From assembly GCA_035574275.1 (NCBI GenBank), contig DATLYY010000041.1:1-47728 (forward strand): a stretch of DNA of 47,728 bases, given 5' to 3'. Positions 38,425 through 46,113 of this stretch are shown here, piece after piece (the first letter of the stretch is position 1; each line of letters begins with the position of its first letter). The DNA comes from Verrucomicrobiia bacterium (lineage in GTDB: Bacteria > Zixibacteria > MSB-5A5 > DSPP01). Below the pieces are notes generated by a model that was not told the origin of the DNA, ran no database searches, and worked only from the letters and a program-made list of their open reading frames with translations. Made by a program: the position numbers and the translations under genes.

Positions 38425-39114
38425 ATGGCCAAGGATGGCTGGCCCTTTGTTTTGCCTTTTGCAACCCTGGCGATTTTATCCTTCGCCGCCGCCTTCAAAA
38501 CGGGCCGTCCCTGGCTCTGGTTTTTAAGCTTTCTTTTACTTTTTTTGACGCTCTTTTTTGCCTATTTTTTCCGCGACCCGGAAAGAAAAATACCATCCGA
38601 TGATAACCTGATTCTTTCTCCGGCGGATGGCAGGATTGTCGCCGTTGAACCCGCCAACGAGCCGCTTTTTTTGAAAAGTCAGGCCCAAAAAATTTCGATT
38701 TTCCTTTCCCCTTTGGATGTGCACATCAACCGCATCCCAGTATCAGGCAAGGTGGACTATTTCTCCTATTTGCCCGGCAAGTTTTTAGCGGCCTACAAAG
38801 ACAAGGCCTCAACGGATAACGAGCAGACCGTAATTGGCATTTCGTCATCTAATGGCAAAATCTTGTTTAAACAGATAGCCGGTATTTTGGCCCGCCGGAT
38901 TGTCTGCCGTTTGAAATTGGGGCAGGAGGTCAAAGCCGGGGAAAAATTCGGAATGATTCGCTTCGGCTCGCGGGTGGATATTTTCCTGCCAGAGGGACTG
39001 GAGTTGAAAGTGCAAAAGGGCGATAAAGTAACGGGAGGGGAAACGATAATGGCCGTTGCTAAAACTTTAACCTCAAAGCCCGAAGTTCAAACGCCAATGG
39101 GAGCCAAAAAGTAA
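38425..39114 (+). CDS. psd: Phosphatidylserine decarboxylase family protein
   Basis: A pyruvoyl-dependent decarboxylase of 229 residues turning phosphatidylserine into phosphatidylethanolamine at the inner membrane. It belongs to the short type common outside the enterics. An N-terminal membrane hairpin (residues 8-48) comes first. DVHINRIPVSG is the conserved HxN segment. Self-cleavage should occur at Gly181-Ser182 in RFGSRVDIFLP to create the pyruvoyl group. It starts 1 nt after the aldolase stop and overlaps pssA, so the two lipid genes are coupled. Confidence 0.93.
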   Translation: MAKDGWPFVLPFATLAILSFAAAFKTGRPWLWFLSFLLLFLTLFFAYFFRDPERKIPSDDNLILSPADGRIVAVEPANEPLFLKSQAQKISIFLSPLDVHINRIPVSGKVDYFSYLPGKFLAAYKDKASTDNEQTVIGISSSNGKILFKQIAGILARRIVCRLKLGQEVKAGEKFGMIRFGSRVDIFLPEGLELKVQKGDKVTGGETIMAVAKTLTSKPEVQTPMGAKK

Positions 39115-39896
39115 TGCCCAACATCCGCCCTATTTTTCCCGGCGCTTTTACGATGGGGAATCTGCTTTTTGGGTTCCTCGCCGTTTTGTCCGCCTTCGAC
39201 GGCGAGGCCTTGCAGGCCGCCTGGTTCGTGCTGGTGGCCGCTTTTTTGGACGGGCTGGATGGCACCGTGGCCCGCATTTCCAAGGCCACCTCCAAAATTG
39301 GCATTGAACTCGATTCCCTGGCCGATTTGATGTCCTTCGGCCTGGCCCCCGCTTTGATTTTCTATTCCTTCAAGCTTTTTGAGTTCGGCAAATGGGGGTT
39401 CGTCATCGGCTTTATCTATGTGATGTGCGGCGCGTTCCGCTTGGCCCGCTTTAACGTGCAGGTGAAATCGGAGGAAAAGCGGTACTTCACCGGCCTGCCG
39501 ATACCGATGGCCGGCTCCACTCTGGCCGCCTACACCATTTTCTGCTACCAGATTTGGGGGGAACTGCGCTCCAGCGAGATAGTGATCACGATGATGGTGG
39601 TCTTTTCCGCCCTGATGGTTTCCACCGTGGAATACGAGGGGAAACCCCGCGGCTTCCGCACCTTGGCCGACCGGGTCAAGTGGCTTTCGATCTTCGTCGG
39701 CTCGGTTTTGGTCATCATCGAGCCGCGTTTGACCATTTTCCCCATCTGCGCCGGTTACATTCTCTTCGGCATCGGGCGGGAAATTTACCGTCTTTTCAAA
39801 TCCGGCCAGGTGGCCCGTATCGCCCAGAAGGAAATCACCTTCCGCTCCCGAATAAAAGATGAGTGGAAGCCGCCGGATATGAAGTTTAAAGAGTAA
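39114..39896 (+). CDS. pssA: CDP-diacylglycerol--serine O-phosphatidyltransferase
   Basis: A membrane CDP-alcohol phosphatidyltransferase of 260 residues making phosphatidylserine from CDP-diacylglycerol and serine. The motif DGLDGTVAR, then GIELDSLADLMSFG, provides the metal-binding aspartates. Six to eight membrane segments are seen. The start overlaps the psd stop (TAATG). Together psd-pssA supply phosphatidylethanolamine. It converges with an accessory radical SAM gene 19 nt away, and no terminator is visible between them. Confidence 0.95.
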   Translation: MPNIRPIFPGAFTMGNLLFGFLAVLSAFDGEALQAAWFVLVAAFLDGLDGTVARISKATSKIGIELDSLADLMSFGLAPALIFYSFKLFEFGKWGFVIGFIYVMCGAFRLARFNVQVKSEEKRYFTGLPIPMAGSTLAAYTIFCYQIWGELRSSEIVITMMVVFSALMVSTVEYEGKPRGFRTLADRVKWLSIFVGSVLVIIEPRLTIFPICAGYILFGIGREIYRLFKSGQVARIAQKEITFRSRIKDEWKPPDMKFKE

Positions 39897-39915
39897 AGAA
39901 GAGAACTTTAATTTC

Positions 39916-40950
39916 TTAGGTCTTTACTGTATAAATCTGCTTCCAAGCTCTATTTCCATTCCAACGGTCGGAAATAATCTCGTCTTTTTTGCCCAATAAG
40001 CAGTGACACCCCTCAAATTTAAGGCCAATTGCTTTCCAAATAGACGTATCCTCTTTGCAAAGGGCTACACTAATTTTTCTTTTGTCCAATCGGTCAACCG
40101 CAAATTTGAACATTTCGACTTGTGTTTCAAAGGGTAGTCGATATTTGAATCCGCTTGGATCCTTTTCAGAAAGCTTATCAAATATCGAGGCGTCCCGCCC
40201 ATTACGAGCGGTGTGTGCCTGTAGGGTGTTAGAAGCCCGTAAAGCTCCAATTGTTACCATTTCCGGCCCAATCGAGTTTATTTGGTCAAGGGCCCAAGCA
40301 TAACCCAATTTCCAATCATCGTAAGGCACCATCGGGTCCAACCGAAAGCGCACCGGCCAGCCCAGTTGTTTCATCTCCCATGCTGCCTGAAAACGTTTGG
40401 AGGGCGGTGGCGTACCGATTTCCCACTTTCTTCCCATTTCTTCCGAATTTACCGACCACGAAAACACGACCCTATCCGTAGGCGGTAGCTTTTTGGCAAA
40501 TTGGGTCATTACCGATTTGGTGAGAAAAATCAGCCGGTGACGTTTTTGTTGAGCAAAAAGAGGGATGAGCATTTCGGTTATAGATTGACCGGCATATTTC
40601 TTGTAAACTCCATCAAAAACCAAACCGTCCTGTAATTCACCAATCAAAAGCATCCTCGGAGTGGGCCATTCCAGCCACTTTTCCACTTCTTCAATCATCT
40701 GTTTCCAATTTGAAAAGATTGTCCCCATCAAATTGTAGTGACCGAAAACAAACGATGGAACCGCCTGCAAGAAGCAGTAGGAACACCGATACACGCACCC
40801 CGCCGCCACCACCAATTCCCAGAATTTGAAGCAAACAATTCCAGAATCTTCGTCTGGTCCTGTAAATTGTTTTATAAAAGAACCTCGGTGGACAGCGGGC
40901 ATTTGGTGATAACCACTGCCATTTGTTGAACGAATTTCTTGAGTCTTCAT
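39916..40950 (-). CDS. Radical SAM protein, partner of the TcmP-type gene
   Basis: A 344-residue radical SAM protein. The cluster motif is Cys52-x3-Cys56-x2-Cys59 in GCVYRCSYCFLQ, recalling spore photoproduct lyase (SplB). Other SplB-like signs are IFLTKS and FSWSVNSEE; a further Cys pair GCHC lies near the C-terminus. It could act on DNA or RNA, but no substrate is shown. The ATG at 40950 overlaps the TcmP-type stop (ATGA), so the pair is translationally coupled. Composition is more AT-rich than the flanking genes, indicating an acquired cassette. Confidence 0.8.
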   Translation of the reverse strand: MKTQEIRSTNGSGYHQMPAVHRGSFIKQFTGPDEDSGIVCFKFWELVVAAGCVYRCSYCFLQAVPSFVFGHYNLMGTIFSNWKQMIEEVEKWLEWPTPRMLLIGELQDGLVFDGVYKKYAGQSITEMLIPLFAQQKRHRLIFLTKSVMTQFAKKLPPTDRVVFSWSVNSEEMGRKWEIGTPPPSKRFQAAWEMKQLGWPVRFRLDPMVPYDDWKLGYAWALDQINSIGPEMVTIGALRASNTLQAHTARNGRDASIFDKLSEKDPSGFKYRLPFETQVEMFKFAVDRLDKRKISVALCKEDTSIWKAIGLKFEGCHCLLGKKDEIISDRWNGNRAWKQIYTVKT

Positions 40951-42059
40951 ACGTGTGGAAGAATATATACTAAATCATTCTTTTGAAGACCATCCTTTTT
41001 AGAAAATACCCTTTCTATTTTTACTAATGGTGGTGACTCTCTTTCGAGTTTCTTTAAAACTGCCCTATAGTGCTTTTCAATAAACGGTATTTCCCACGTT
41101 TCTTCGCGGATTTCGTCAAAGGTCATTTTCTTATCAGAAAAGTTCTTCAACAGGTAGTCACGCAACTCATACTCGGTTGGTGAACTTGAAAACAAAATTC
41201 CCTGAGCCGAGCCGCCATAGTCAAAAAGCCCTTCTTCATCGCCAAGCCGCCACATTACTTCCTTCATGAGTAGGGCAGCTTTTACATGATTCGAGGCGTG
41301 TATTAAATAATATTTAGTTCTGTTCCCCCTAATTTTGTCCTCTACATCAAAACGTATTCTAAAATGAAGTTTAAACCTTGCTTGTAGCTTACCCTTAAAA
41401 TATTCTAACATGCCAATTTCACGTTGAATTCCTCTATACCTTATAAATTCCTGCTTTTGCCATTCTTCGTCCCCAAACATTTTATTAAGCCGATCCTTCA
41501 CTTTAGGATTATTAATATCCATATTGATTCTAAAAAACATAAAATTAATGAGTGCTTCCGTGTATTTTTGACTTAGGATTTGGTTAAGAATTGGAATTGT
41601 TAGAGGATGACCATAAGGATCAACCATAAAAAAAGTAGGAGCCAAATTTTTAAATACATTCAATAAATTAGGAATTAGGTCGGTACTATCACCAGGTTGA
41701 ATATCTACAGTAAGATTTTTGGGATAAGGGTGCAGAGTCTTTAAAGCCTTTTGCAATAAAGTGAATTGCTTCGCATTATTTTCCACCAAGCCGACAGTCA
41801 TTTCCTTGCCTGGATATTTTCTTAAGAATTCTTTGGCTGTTTGAACCACAATAAGAGGAGAACCCTGTTCTTTTTTCCCCTTGTATTCATAAAAACCAGG
41901 ACCAGCGTAGCAATCGATATAATTAATACCATGCCAGAACGGCTGTGAGCCAAGAATTGTCTCCCAAACTGGCAGATATTTCTGCAAAATTGTGAGTTTA
42001 ATCTTGGAGACCTGTTTTAGATGCTCAAGACTTTCCATCTCCTCATTCTTTGCAGTCAC
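40947..42059 (-). CDS. tcmP: Three-Cys-motif partner protein (TcmP type)
   Basis: A 370-residue protein resembling the family named three-Cys-motif partner protein TcmP, found beside proteins with a CxxxCxxC motif and of unknown function. Residues 46-55 NYIDCYAGPG and the following EQGSPLIV look like a Rossmann methyltransferase-type nucleotide loop. FMVDPYGHPLTIP further on resembles motif IV. The start is GTG 42059 with AGGAGGGG just upstream; the in-frame ATG at 42161 lies inside the repressor gene. It lies 28 nt after the repressor and overlaps its radical SAM partner. Composition is AT-rich. Confidence 0.82.
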   Translation of the reverse strand: MTAKNEEMESLEHLKQVSKIKLTILQKYLPVWETILGSQPFWHGINYIDCYAGPGFYEYKGKKEQGSPLIVVQTAKEFLRKYPGKEMTVGLVENNAKQFTLLQKALKTLHPYPKNLTVDIQPGDSTDLIPNLLNVFKNLAPTFFMVDPYGHPLTIPILNQILSQKYTEALINFMFFRINMDINNPKVKDRLNKMFGDEEWQKQEFIRYRGIQREIGMLEYFKGKLQARFKLHFRIRFDVEDKIRGNRTKYYLIHASNHVKAALLMKEVMWRLGDEEGLFDYGGSAQGILFSSSPTEYELRDYLLKNFSDKKMTFDEIREETWEIPFIEKHYRAVLKKLERESPPLVKIERVFSKKDGLQKNDLVYILPHV

Positions 42060-42087
42060 TTGCCCCTCCTGAGTCAAAGTCGTTGCC

Positions 42088-42765
42088 TCAAAACTTCCTC
42101 CACTGCCACACCACTTTGCCCAAGATGACGCCGTCTTTTTTCGGCACCAAAAGCGGGCCATTGGCGTCTTCCCAGTCCGGGTTGACGGCCTTTAGGTGGA
42201 AGTGGTTTGGCTTGTTTTTTAGCTGTTTAACCGTCACCTCCGCCTCTCCCAGCCGGCAGGCGACAAAGGCCCCTTCCAAAAGGGCCGGGTCTTTCTGTGA
42301 AAAATCGACCGCCACCACGTCGCCGGAGGAAAAAACCGGCGCCATCGATTCCCCCACCACCTTGATGCAGTAGCAGTTCTCCTCGTTGGGCAACTGGTCT
42401 TTCGGCACCACCAAGAATGCTTCTATATCCAGCTCGTTTATTTCCCGCCCGGAACCGAGCGAGGCGGCATCCGCAAAAAGCGGCAGCGTGGCCAAAAACT
42501 TGGGCTGGAAGCCGTGCGCCCCGCGCTCCGGCGGCACAATGTTCAAAACCACCGGCGGCCGCACGGCCGACTCGTCCGTAAAGAAGCGGGAGGGCTCCAC
42601 CCCGATCCCTTTGGCGATTTTCGAAATTGTATCCGCCCGTGGGTCGGTTTGCCCTTCCTCGATTTTTTTCAAGGCCGTGTACTGCAGACCGGTCCGCCGG
42701 GCCAGTTGATACAAAGTCAGCCCCTTGGCCGTCCGCAGCGCTTTTATTCGTTCACCTATCTCCAT
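42088..42765 (-). CDS. XRE-S24 repressor with intact self-cleavage dyad
   Basis: A 225-residue LexA/CI-like repressor. Residues 1-60 form an XRE helix-turn-helix (LTLYQLARRTGLQYTALKKI). Residues 105-220 form an S24 domain with nucleophile Ser140 (VVGESMAP) and Lys180 (VTVKQL), so RecA-stimulated self-cleavage is plausible. The usual Ala-Gly scissile pair is not evident; SLGSG near residue 103 is the likely linker. ATG 42765 has GAGGTG upstream, better than the in-frame ATG at 42801. A strong promoter precedes it and the divergent SOS-like operon starts 183 nt away. It probably controls both sides and itself. Confidence 0.9.
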   Translation of the reverse strand: MEIGERIKALRTAKGLTLYQLARRTGLQYTALKKIEEGQTDPRADTISKIAKGIGVEPSRFFTDESAVRPPVVLNIVPPERGAHGFQPKFLATLPLFADAASLGSGREINELDIEAFLVVPKDQLPNEENCYCIKVVGESMAPVFSSGDVVAVDFSQKDPALLEGAFVACRLGEAEVTVKQLKNKPNHFHLKAVNPDWEDANGPLLVPKKDGVILGKVVWQWRKF

Positions 42766-42786
42766 TCTTTTCACCTCACTTTCATC

Positions 42787-42793
42787 TGTACTA
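42787..42793. promoter_or_regulatory. Candidate operator site 1
   Basis: TGTACTA, directly after the expected transcription start of the repressor gene. It is identical to 42862-42868, and the surrounding bases are similar (T-TGTACTA-(A/C)). Candidate recognition element for the XRE-S24 repressor. Confidence 0.4.
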
Positions 42794-42804
42794 ACTTCCA
42801 CATT

Positions 42805-42833
42805 ATTATATAATACTAAAAAGCAATAGTCAA
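42805..42833 (-). promoter_or_regulatory. Promoter of the repressor-tcmP-rSAM operon
   Basis: On the minus strand, TTGACT (42833-42828), exactly 17 nt, and the perfect -10 TATAAT (42810-42805). It lies about 40 nt before the repressor ATG at 42765. Confidence 0.85.
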
Positions 42834-42853
42834 GAAAAAAGATAAAAAAATAC

Positions 42854-42880
42854 TTGACTTTTGTACTACAACTTTATACT
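42854..42880 (+). promoter_or_regulatory. Promoter region of the rSAM-umuDC operon
   Basis: TTGACT (42854-42859) is followed by TATACT (42875-42880, 15-nt spacing) and TATAGT (42882-42887). The repeated CTTTATA-CTTTATA makes the exact -10 ambiguous. The TGTACTA motif lies between the -35 and -10 boxes. Confidence 0.65.
42862..42868. promoter_or_regulatory. Candidate operator site 2
   Basis: TGTACTA inside the spacer of the rightward promoter, a direct repeat of 42787-42793 at 75-bp distance. Binding here would block the operon encoding UmuC. Confidence 0.4.
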
Positions 42881-42947
42881 TTATAGTAAAATAGTATTAT
42901 ATGATAAATGAGTTTATTATTGAACAGATTGCAGAACAACAGATTAT

Positions 42948-44252
42948 ATGAGAAGATTAGGCCTTCTGGATAAGCTGAATATCCTTGGTGATACAATAAC
43001 CCCATCGGATACCGAGGGTCGCCCAAGACGGACAATCCCCATCCGCCAAGCAAATCAGGAAGTTCAAAGCGACCTTTCCGGAGCAATCCCGCCAACAACG
43101 GCTAAAAAAGTTGCCCTGCCGGGAATTATGCAATTGGCGGGGGTTCACGGGAGAACCTTCAATTTGATGCGGGTTATGCAGACCAACGCCTGCAGCTTGA
43201 AATGCCGCTACTGCGCCACCCGCTGCGGCCGCAAACTGCGCCGCACCATCTTCCAGCCGGAGGAGCTGGCCTCCGTTTTCTACGCCGCTCACAAAAAGGG
43301 GTACACGGACGGCCTTTTTTTGACCTCCGGCATCCCCGGATCACCGGTTTCGATGATGGATAAGCTTTTGGCCACGCTCGAAATCTTGCGCAAGCGCTAC
43401 AAATTCGGCGGCTACATTCATTTAAAAATCCTCCCCGGCGCCGAGCCGGAGCAAATTGTTCAGGCCGCCCGGCTCGCTTCACGCATCTCCCTGAACTGTG
43501 AAGCGCCGTCGGACGTCACCCTTTCCGAGATCGCCCCCGAAAAATCCCTTTCCAAAGTGATTTTGCCCTCCATCCAGAAAGCGGGGGAACTCTGGAAGGC
43601 CGGAAAACAGGAAGGGAAAAAGCTGGTGCCGATGGGGGTTACCACCCAGTTTATGGTCGGCCCGGGGCAGGAAAAAGACCGGGAAATCCTCTCGCTCGTT
43701 TCGCAGCTGGAAGGGAACGGATTCTTGCACCACGCCCATTTCTCCTCCTTTGCCCCGATGTCCGACACGCCGTTTGAGAATTTGGCCCCCACGCCGTTTA
43801 CCCGCGGCTATCGGCTTTATCAGGCCGAGCACTTGTTGCGCATCTACAAACTTTCGGTCAGCGATATTCCCCTCGAAAAGGACGGCAATCTTTCACTCGA
43901 ATTCGATCCCAAGCTCCACCGGGCGCTTCTGCATCCAGAACTCTTCCCGGTCGAAATAAAAACCGCTTCCTTTGAACAGCTTTTGACCGTTCCCGGCATC
44001 GGCCCTATCTCTGCTGGGCGTATTTTGACCGCCCGCCGGGAAGGGACGGTTTTTGAGCCGAAAGACTTGGCCCGGCTGGGAGTGCGCATCCGCCTGGCCA
44101 AAGAATTCGTCACCATCAATGGAGTGTACTTCGGCCAAACTCGGGAGGAAAGGCGGGAAGAGTATTTTCGGCAGCGCAAACCGGCCCGGCAGCTTTCACT
44201 TATTTCCCGCTATCCCATCGCCGGGGCCGTTTCTCCGGGGGCCTTTCGCTGA
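42948..44252 (+). CDS. Radical SAM protein with helix-hairpin-helix domain, DNA repair-linked
   Basis: A 434-residue protein with the radical SAM motif Cys82-x3-Cys86-x2-Cys89 (ACSLKCRYCATRC, with an extra Cys93). A helix-hairpin-helix DNA-binding element lies at about 339-370 (FEQLLTVPGIGPISAGRIL). The layout, including the N-terminal DKLNILGD segment, resembles the putative DNA modification/repair radical SAM family usually linked to a uracil-DNA glycosylase-like partner. That partner is absent here; UmuD- and UmuC-like genes follow instead, the first after 1 nt. No strong ribosome-binding site precedes the ATG. The reaction is unknown. Confidence 0.85.
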   Translation: MRRLGLLDKLNILGDTITPSDTEGRPRRTIPIRQANQEVQSDLSGAIPPTTAKKVALPGIMQLAGVHGRTFNLMRVMQTNACSLKCRYCATRCGRKLRRTIFQPEELASVFYAAHKKGYTDGLFLTSGIPGSPVSMMDKLLATLEILRKRYKFGGYIHLKILPGAEPEQIVQAARLASRISLNCEAPSDVTLSEIAPEKSLSKVILPSIQKAGELWKAGKQEGKKLVPMGVTTQFMVGPGQEKDREILSLVSQLEGNGFLHHAHFSSFAPMSDTPFENLAPTPFTRGYRLYQAEHLLRIYKLSVSDIPLEKDGNLSLEFDPKLHRALLHPELFPVEIKTASFEQLLTVPGIGPISAGRILTARREGTVFEPKDLARLGVRIRLAKEFVTINGVYFGQTREERREEYFRQRKPARQLSLISRYPIAGAVSPGAFR

Positions 44253-44253
44253 A

Positions 44254-44670
44254 ATGACACCCTACGTCCCGATGTTCAACCAGCCCCCCATCCGGGTTGC
44301 GGACGCTTCCGAAGAGGCCCCGGCCGCCGTCGGTTTTCCCTCCCCGGCTGAGCCGTTCGCCGAAAAGGTTTTGAACTTAAATGCCCGTTTGATAAAGCAC
44401 CCCGCCGCCACCTTTTTTCTTTCGGCCAAAGGGGATGCCTTGTTGGAGGCCGGTATCCGCCACGGCGATTTGCTGATTGTCGACCGCTCGCTGGAGTCCG
44501 CCCCCGGCCGGGTGGTCATCGCCGTAGTGGATGGCGAATTCACCGTCCAGTACTTCGAGCGGTTGAAAAAAAATCCCGCTCCCAAAAATCAGCCCAACGG
44601 CTCAAAAAGCCGTTCGGATAATCCCTTTGAAATCTGGGGAGTCGTCACCTATGTCATCCATCCTTTGTGA
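44254..44670 (+). CDS. umuD: UmuD-like protein lacking catalytic Ser and Lys
   Basis: A 138-residue homologue of UmuD, the polymerase V accessory subunit. Alignment by eye with E. coli UmuD is direct: AAVGFPSPA matches QCGFPSPA around the cleavage site, and the ends DGEFTV and WGVVTYVIHPL match DGEFTV and FGVVIHVV. However, the nucleophile position is Ala62 (AKGDALL instead of ASGDSMI), and the lysine position is Gln99 (EFTVQYF instead of EFTVKKL). The 37-residue spacing is exactly that of Ser60/Lys97. It should be unable to cleave itself. It starts 1 nt after the radical SAM stop and overlaps umuC by 20 nt. Confidence 0.9.
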   Translation: MTPYVPMFNQPPIRVADASEEAPAAVGFPSPAEPFAEKVLNLNARLIKHPAATFFLSAKGDALLEAGIRHGDLLIVDRSLESAPGRVVIAVVDGEFTVQYFERLKKNPAPKNQPNGSKSRSDNPFEIWGVVTYVIHPL

Positions 44671-45997
44671 ACCGGAAAGCCCGGCGGCTTGCGAGACACC
44701 GGCGGGTTTGGAGAGGCCGGAGAGAAAGGATACGCTCTTCGCGTTGGTGGACTGCAACAATTTTTACGTCTCCTGCGAGCGGGTTTTCAATCCCCGGCTC
44801 GAAGACCGGCCGGTGGTGGTGCTTTCCAACAACGACGGCTGCATCATCTCCCGCTCCAACGAAGCCAAAGCGCTCGGCATTAAAATGGCCGTGCCGTTTT
44901 TCGAGGTGCGGGAGTTGATTGAAAAAGCCGGGGTGGAGGTCTATTCCGCCAACTTCACCCTCTACGGCGATCTCTCCCGCCGGGTCATCAATACGCTGGC
45001 CCGCTTCACCCCCGAATACGAGGTCTATTCCATCGACGAGGTTTTTTTGAACCTCTCCGGCTTTGAGCGCTCCGGGTTTTCGGACTACGCCCGGCAAATC
45101 GTCGCCACGGTCAAAAAATGGACCGGCATTCCGATATCGATTGGCATCGCCCCCACCAAGACCCTGGCCAAACTGGCCAACAAGCTGGCCAAAAAAAGCC
45201 CCGAATGGGGCGGCGTTCTGGACTGGACCGCCGTTTCCGACCCGGAAGAAAAGCTGGCCCGCTTTGAAATCGGCGATCTTTGGGGGATTGGCAGACAAAG
45301 CGAAAAACGATTGCAGAAAGCGGGAATTTTCAGCGCGCTGGAACTCCGCAACGCCAACGACAAATGGATTTTGAAGGAGATGGGTGTCGTCGGCCGGCGT
45401 ATCCTCTTCGAGCTGCGCGGCATCTCCTGTTTGCCCTTGGAAATGGTGCGCTCCGCCCGAAAAAGCGTGCTTTGCTCCCGCTCCTTCGGCCGGGCGGTGG
45501 AACGTTTGGATGAACTGAAGCAGGCCTTGGCGGAGTTTGTTTCCCAAGCGGCCGAAACTTTGCGCGAGGACCGGCTTTCAGCAAAATATCTGACAATTTT
45601 TTCCATTACCCGCCCCCATAGCGAACAGGCCCGCACCCATTCCTGCACGGTCGAGCTTCCGGTGGCCACCGACTCGACGCCGGAACTGATTCGCGCCGCC
45701 TTGCAGGAAGCCAAAAAAATCTTTTTCCCTGGCGGCCGCTTCAAAAAAGCGGGGGTGGCCTTTTCCGGGTTGGTGCCGACGGACGAGGTGCAGGCCGACA
45801 TTTTTGACGGCCAAAACCGCGCCCGCGCCCAAAAGTTGATGCAAGCGTTGGACGAAGTAAACGGCCGGCTCGGTTCCGGCGCCCTGCGCTACGCCGCTTC
45901 CGGCATCCAGCAGCCCTGGCGGATGAAATCAAGCCATCGTTCCAAACGCTGCACAACCCGCTGGGAGGAGCTTTTGGAAGCGAGAACTATTGCTTGA
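44651..45997 (+). CDS. umuC: Y-family DNA polymerase V catalytic subunit UmuC
   Basis: A translesion DNA polymerase of 448 residues. Metal-binding residues occur in FALVDCNNFYVSCERVF and YSIDEVFLNLSGF. NNDGCIISRSNEAKALGI is the family finger segment, and GIAPTKTLAKLANKLAKK the palm/thumb boundary. The C-terminal UmuC-specific domain continues to about residue 425. The start at ATG 44651 overlaps the umuD-like gene; GGGGAG lies about 9 nt upstream. The order rSAM-umuD-umuC with a divergent S24 repressor indicates damage-inducible mutagenic repair. Confidence 0.96.
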   Translation: MSSILCEPESPAACETPAGLERPERKDTLFALVDCNNFYVSCERVFNPRLEDRPVVVLSNNDGCIISRSNEAKALGIKMAVPFFEVRELIEKAGVEVYSANFTLYGDLSRRVINTLARFTPEYEVYSIDEVFLNLSGFERSGFSDYARQIVATVKKWTGIPISIGIAPTKTLAKLANKLAKKSPEWGGVLDWTAVSDPEEKLARFEIGDLWGIGRQSEKRLQKAGIFSALELRNANDKWILKEMGVVGRRILFELRGISCLPLEMVRSARKSVLCSRSFGRAVERLDELKQALAEFVSQAAETLREDRLSAKYLTIFSITRPHSEQARTHSCTVELPVATDSTPELIRAALQEAKKIFFPGGRFKKAGVAFSGLVPTDEVQADIFDGQNRARAQKLMQALDEVNGRLGSGALRYAASGIQQPWRMKSSHRSKRCTTRWEELLEARTIA

Positions 45998-46021
45998 AAA
46001 AAATCGAAAGGAGAAACAAAA

Positions 46022-46078
46022 ATGAAAAAAATAAGCTGGTTGTTGGCACTTTTTTTGCTCTTGCCTTATTCAATTTAG
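46022..46078 (+). pseudogene. Signal-peptide remnant of a lost exported protein gene
   Basis: A frame of only 18 codons encodes MKKISWLLALFLLLPYSI and then a stop. It has a perfect ribosome-binding site (AAAGGAG, 8 nt before the ATG) just after umuC. The sequence is a typical signal peptide without a mature protein, so it is likely the 5' stub of a truncated gene. A tiny membrane peptide is the alternative. Confidence 0.6.
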
Positions 46079-46113
46079 AGAAAAAAGTTAAGAACCCGAA
46101 ATCGTTTTGCCGA

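Noticed and set aside
44254-44670. Reading the UmuD-like gene as a LexA or phage repressor
   Set aside because: There is no DNA-binding domain, the N-terminus aligns with UmuD up to the cleavage site, and umuC overlaps directly.
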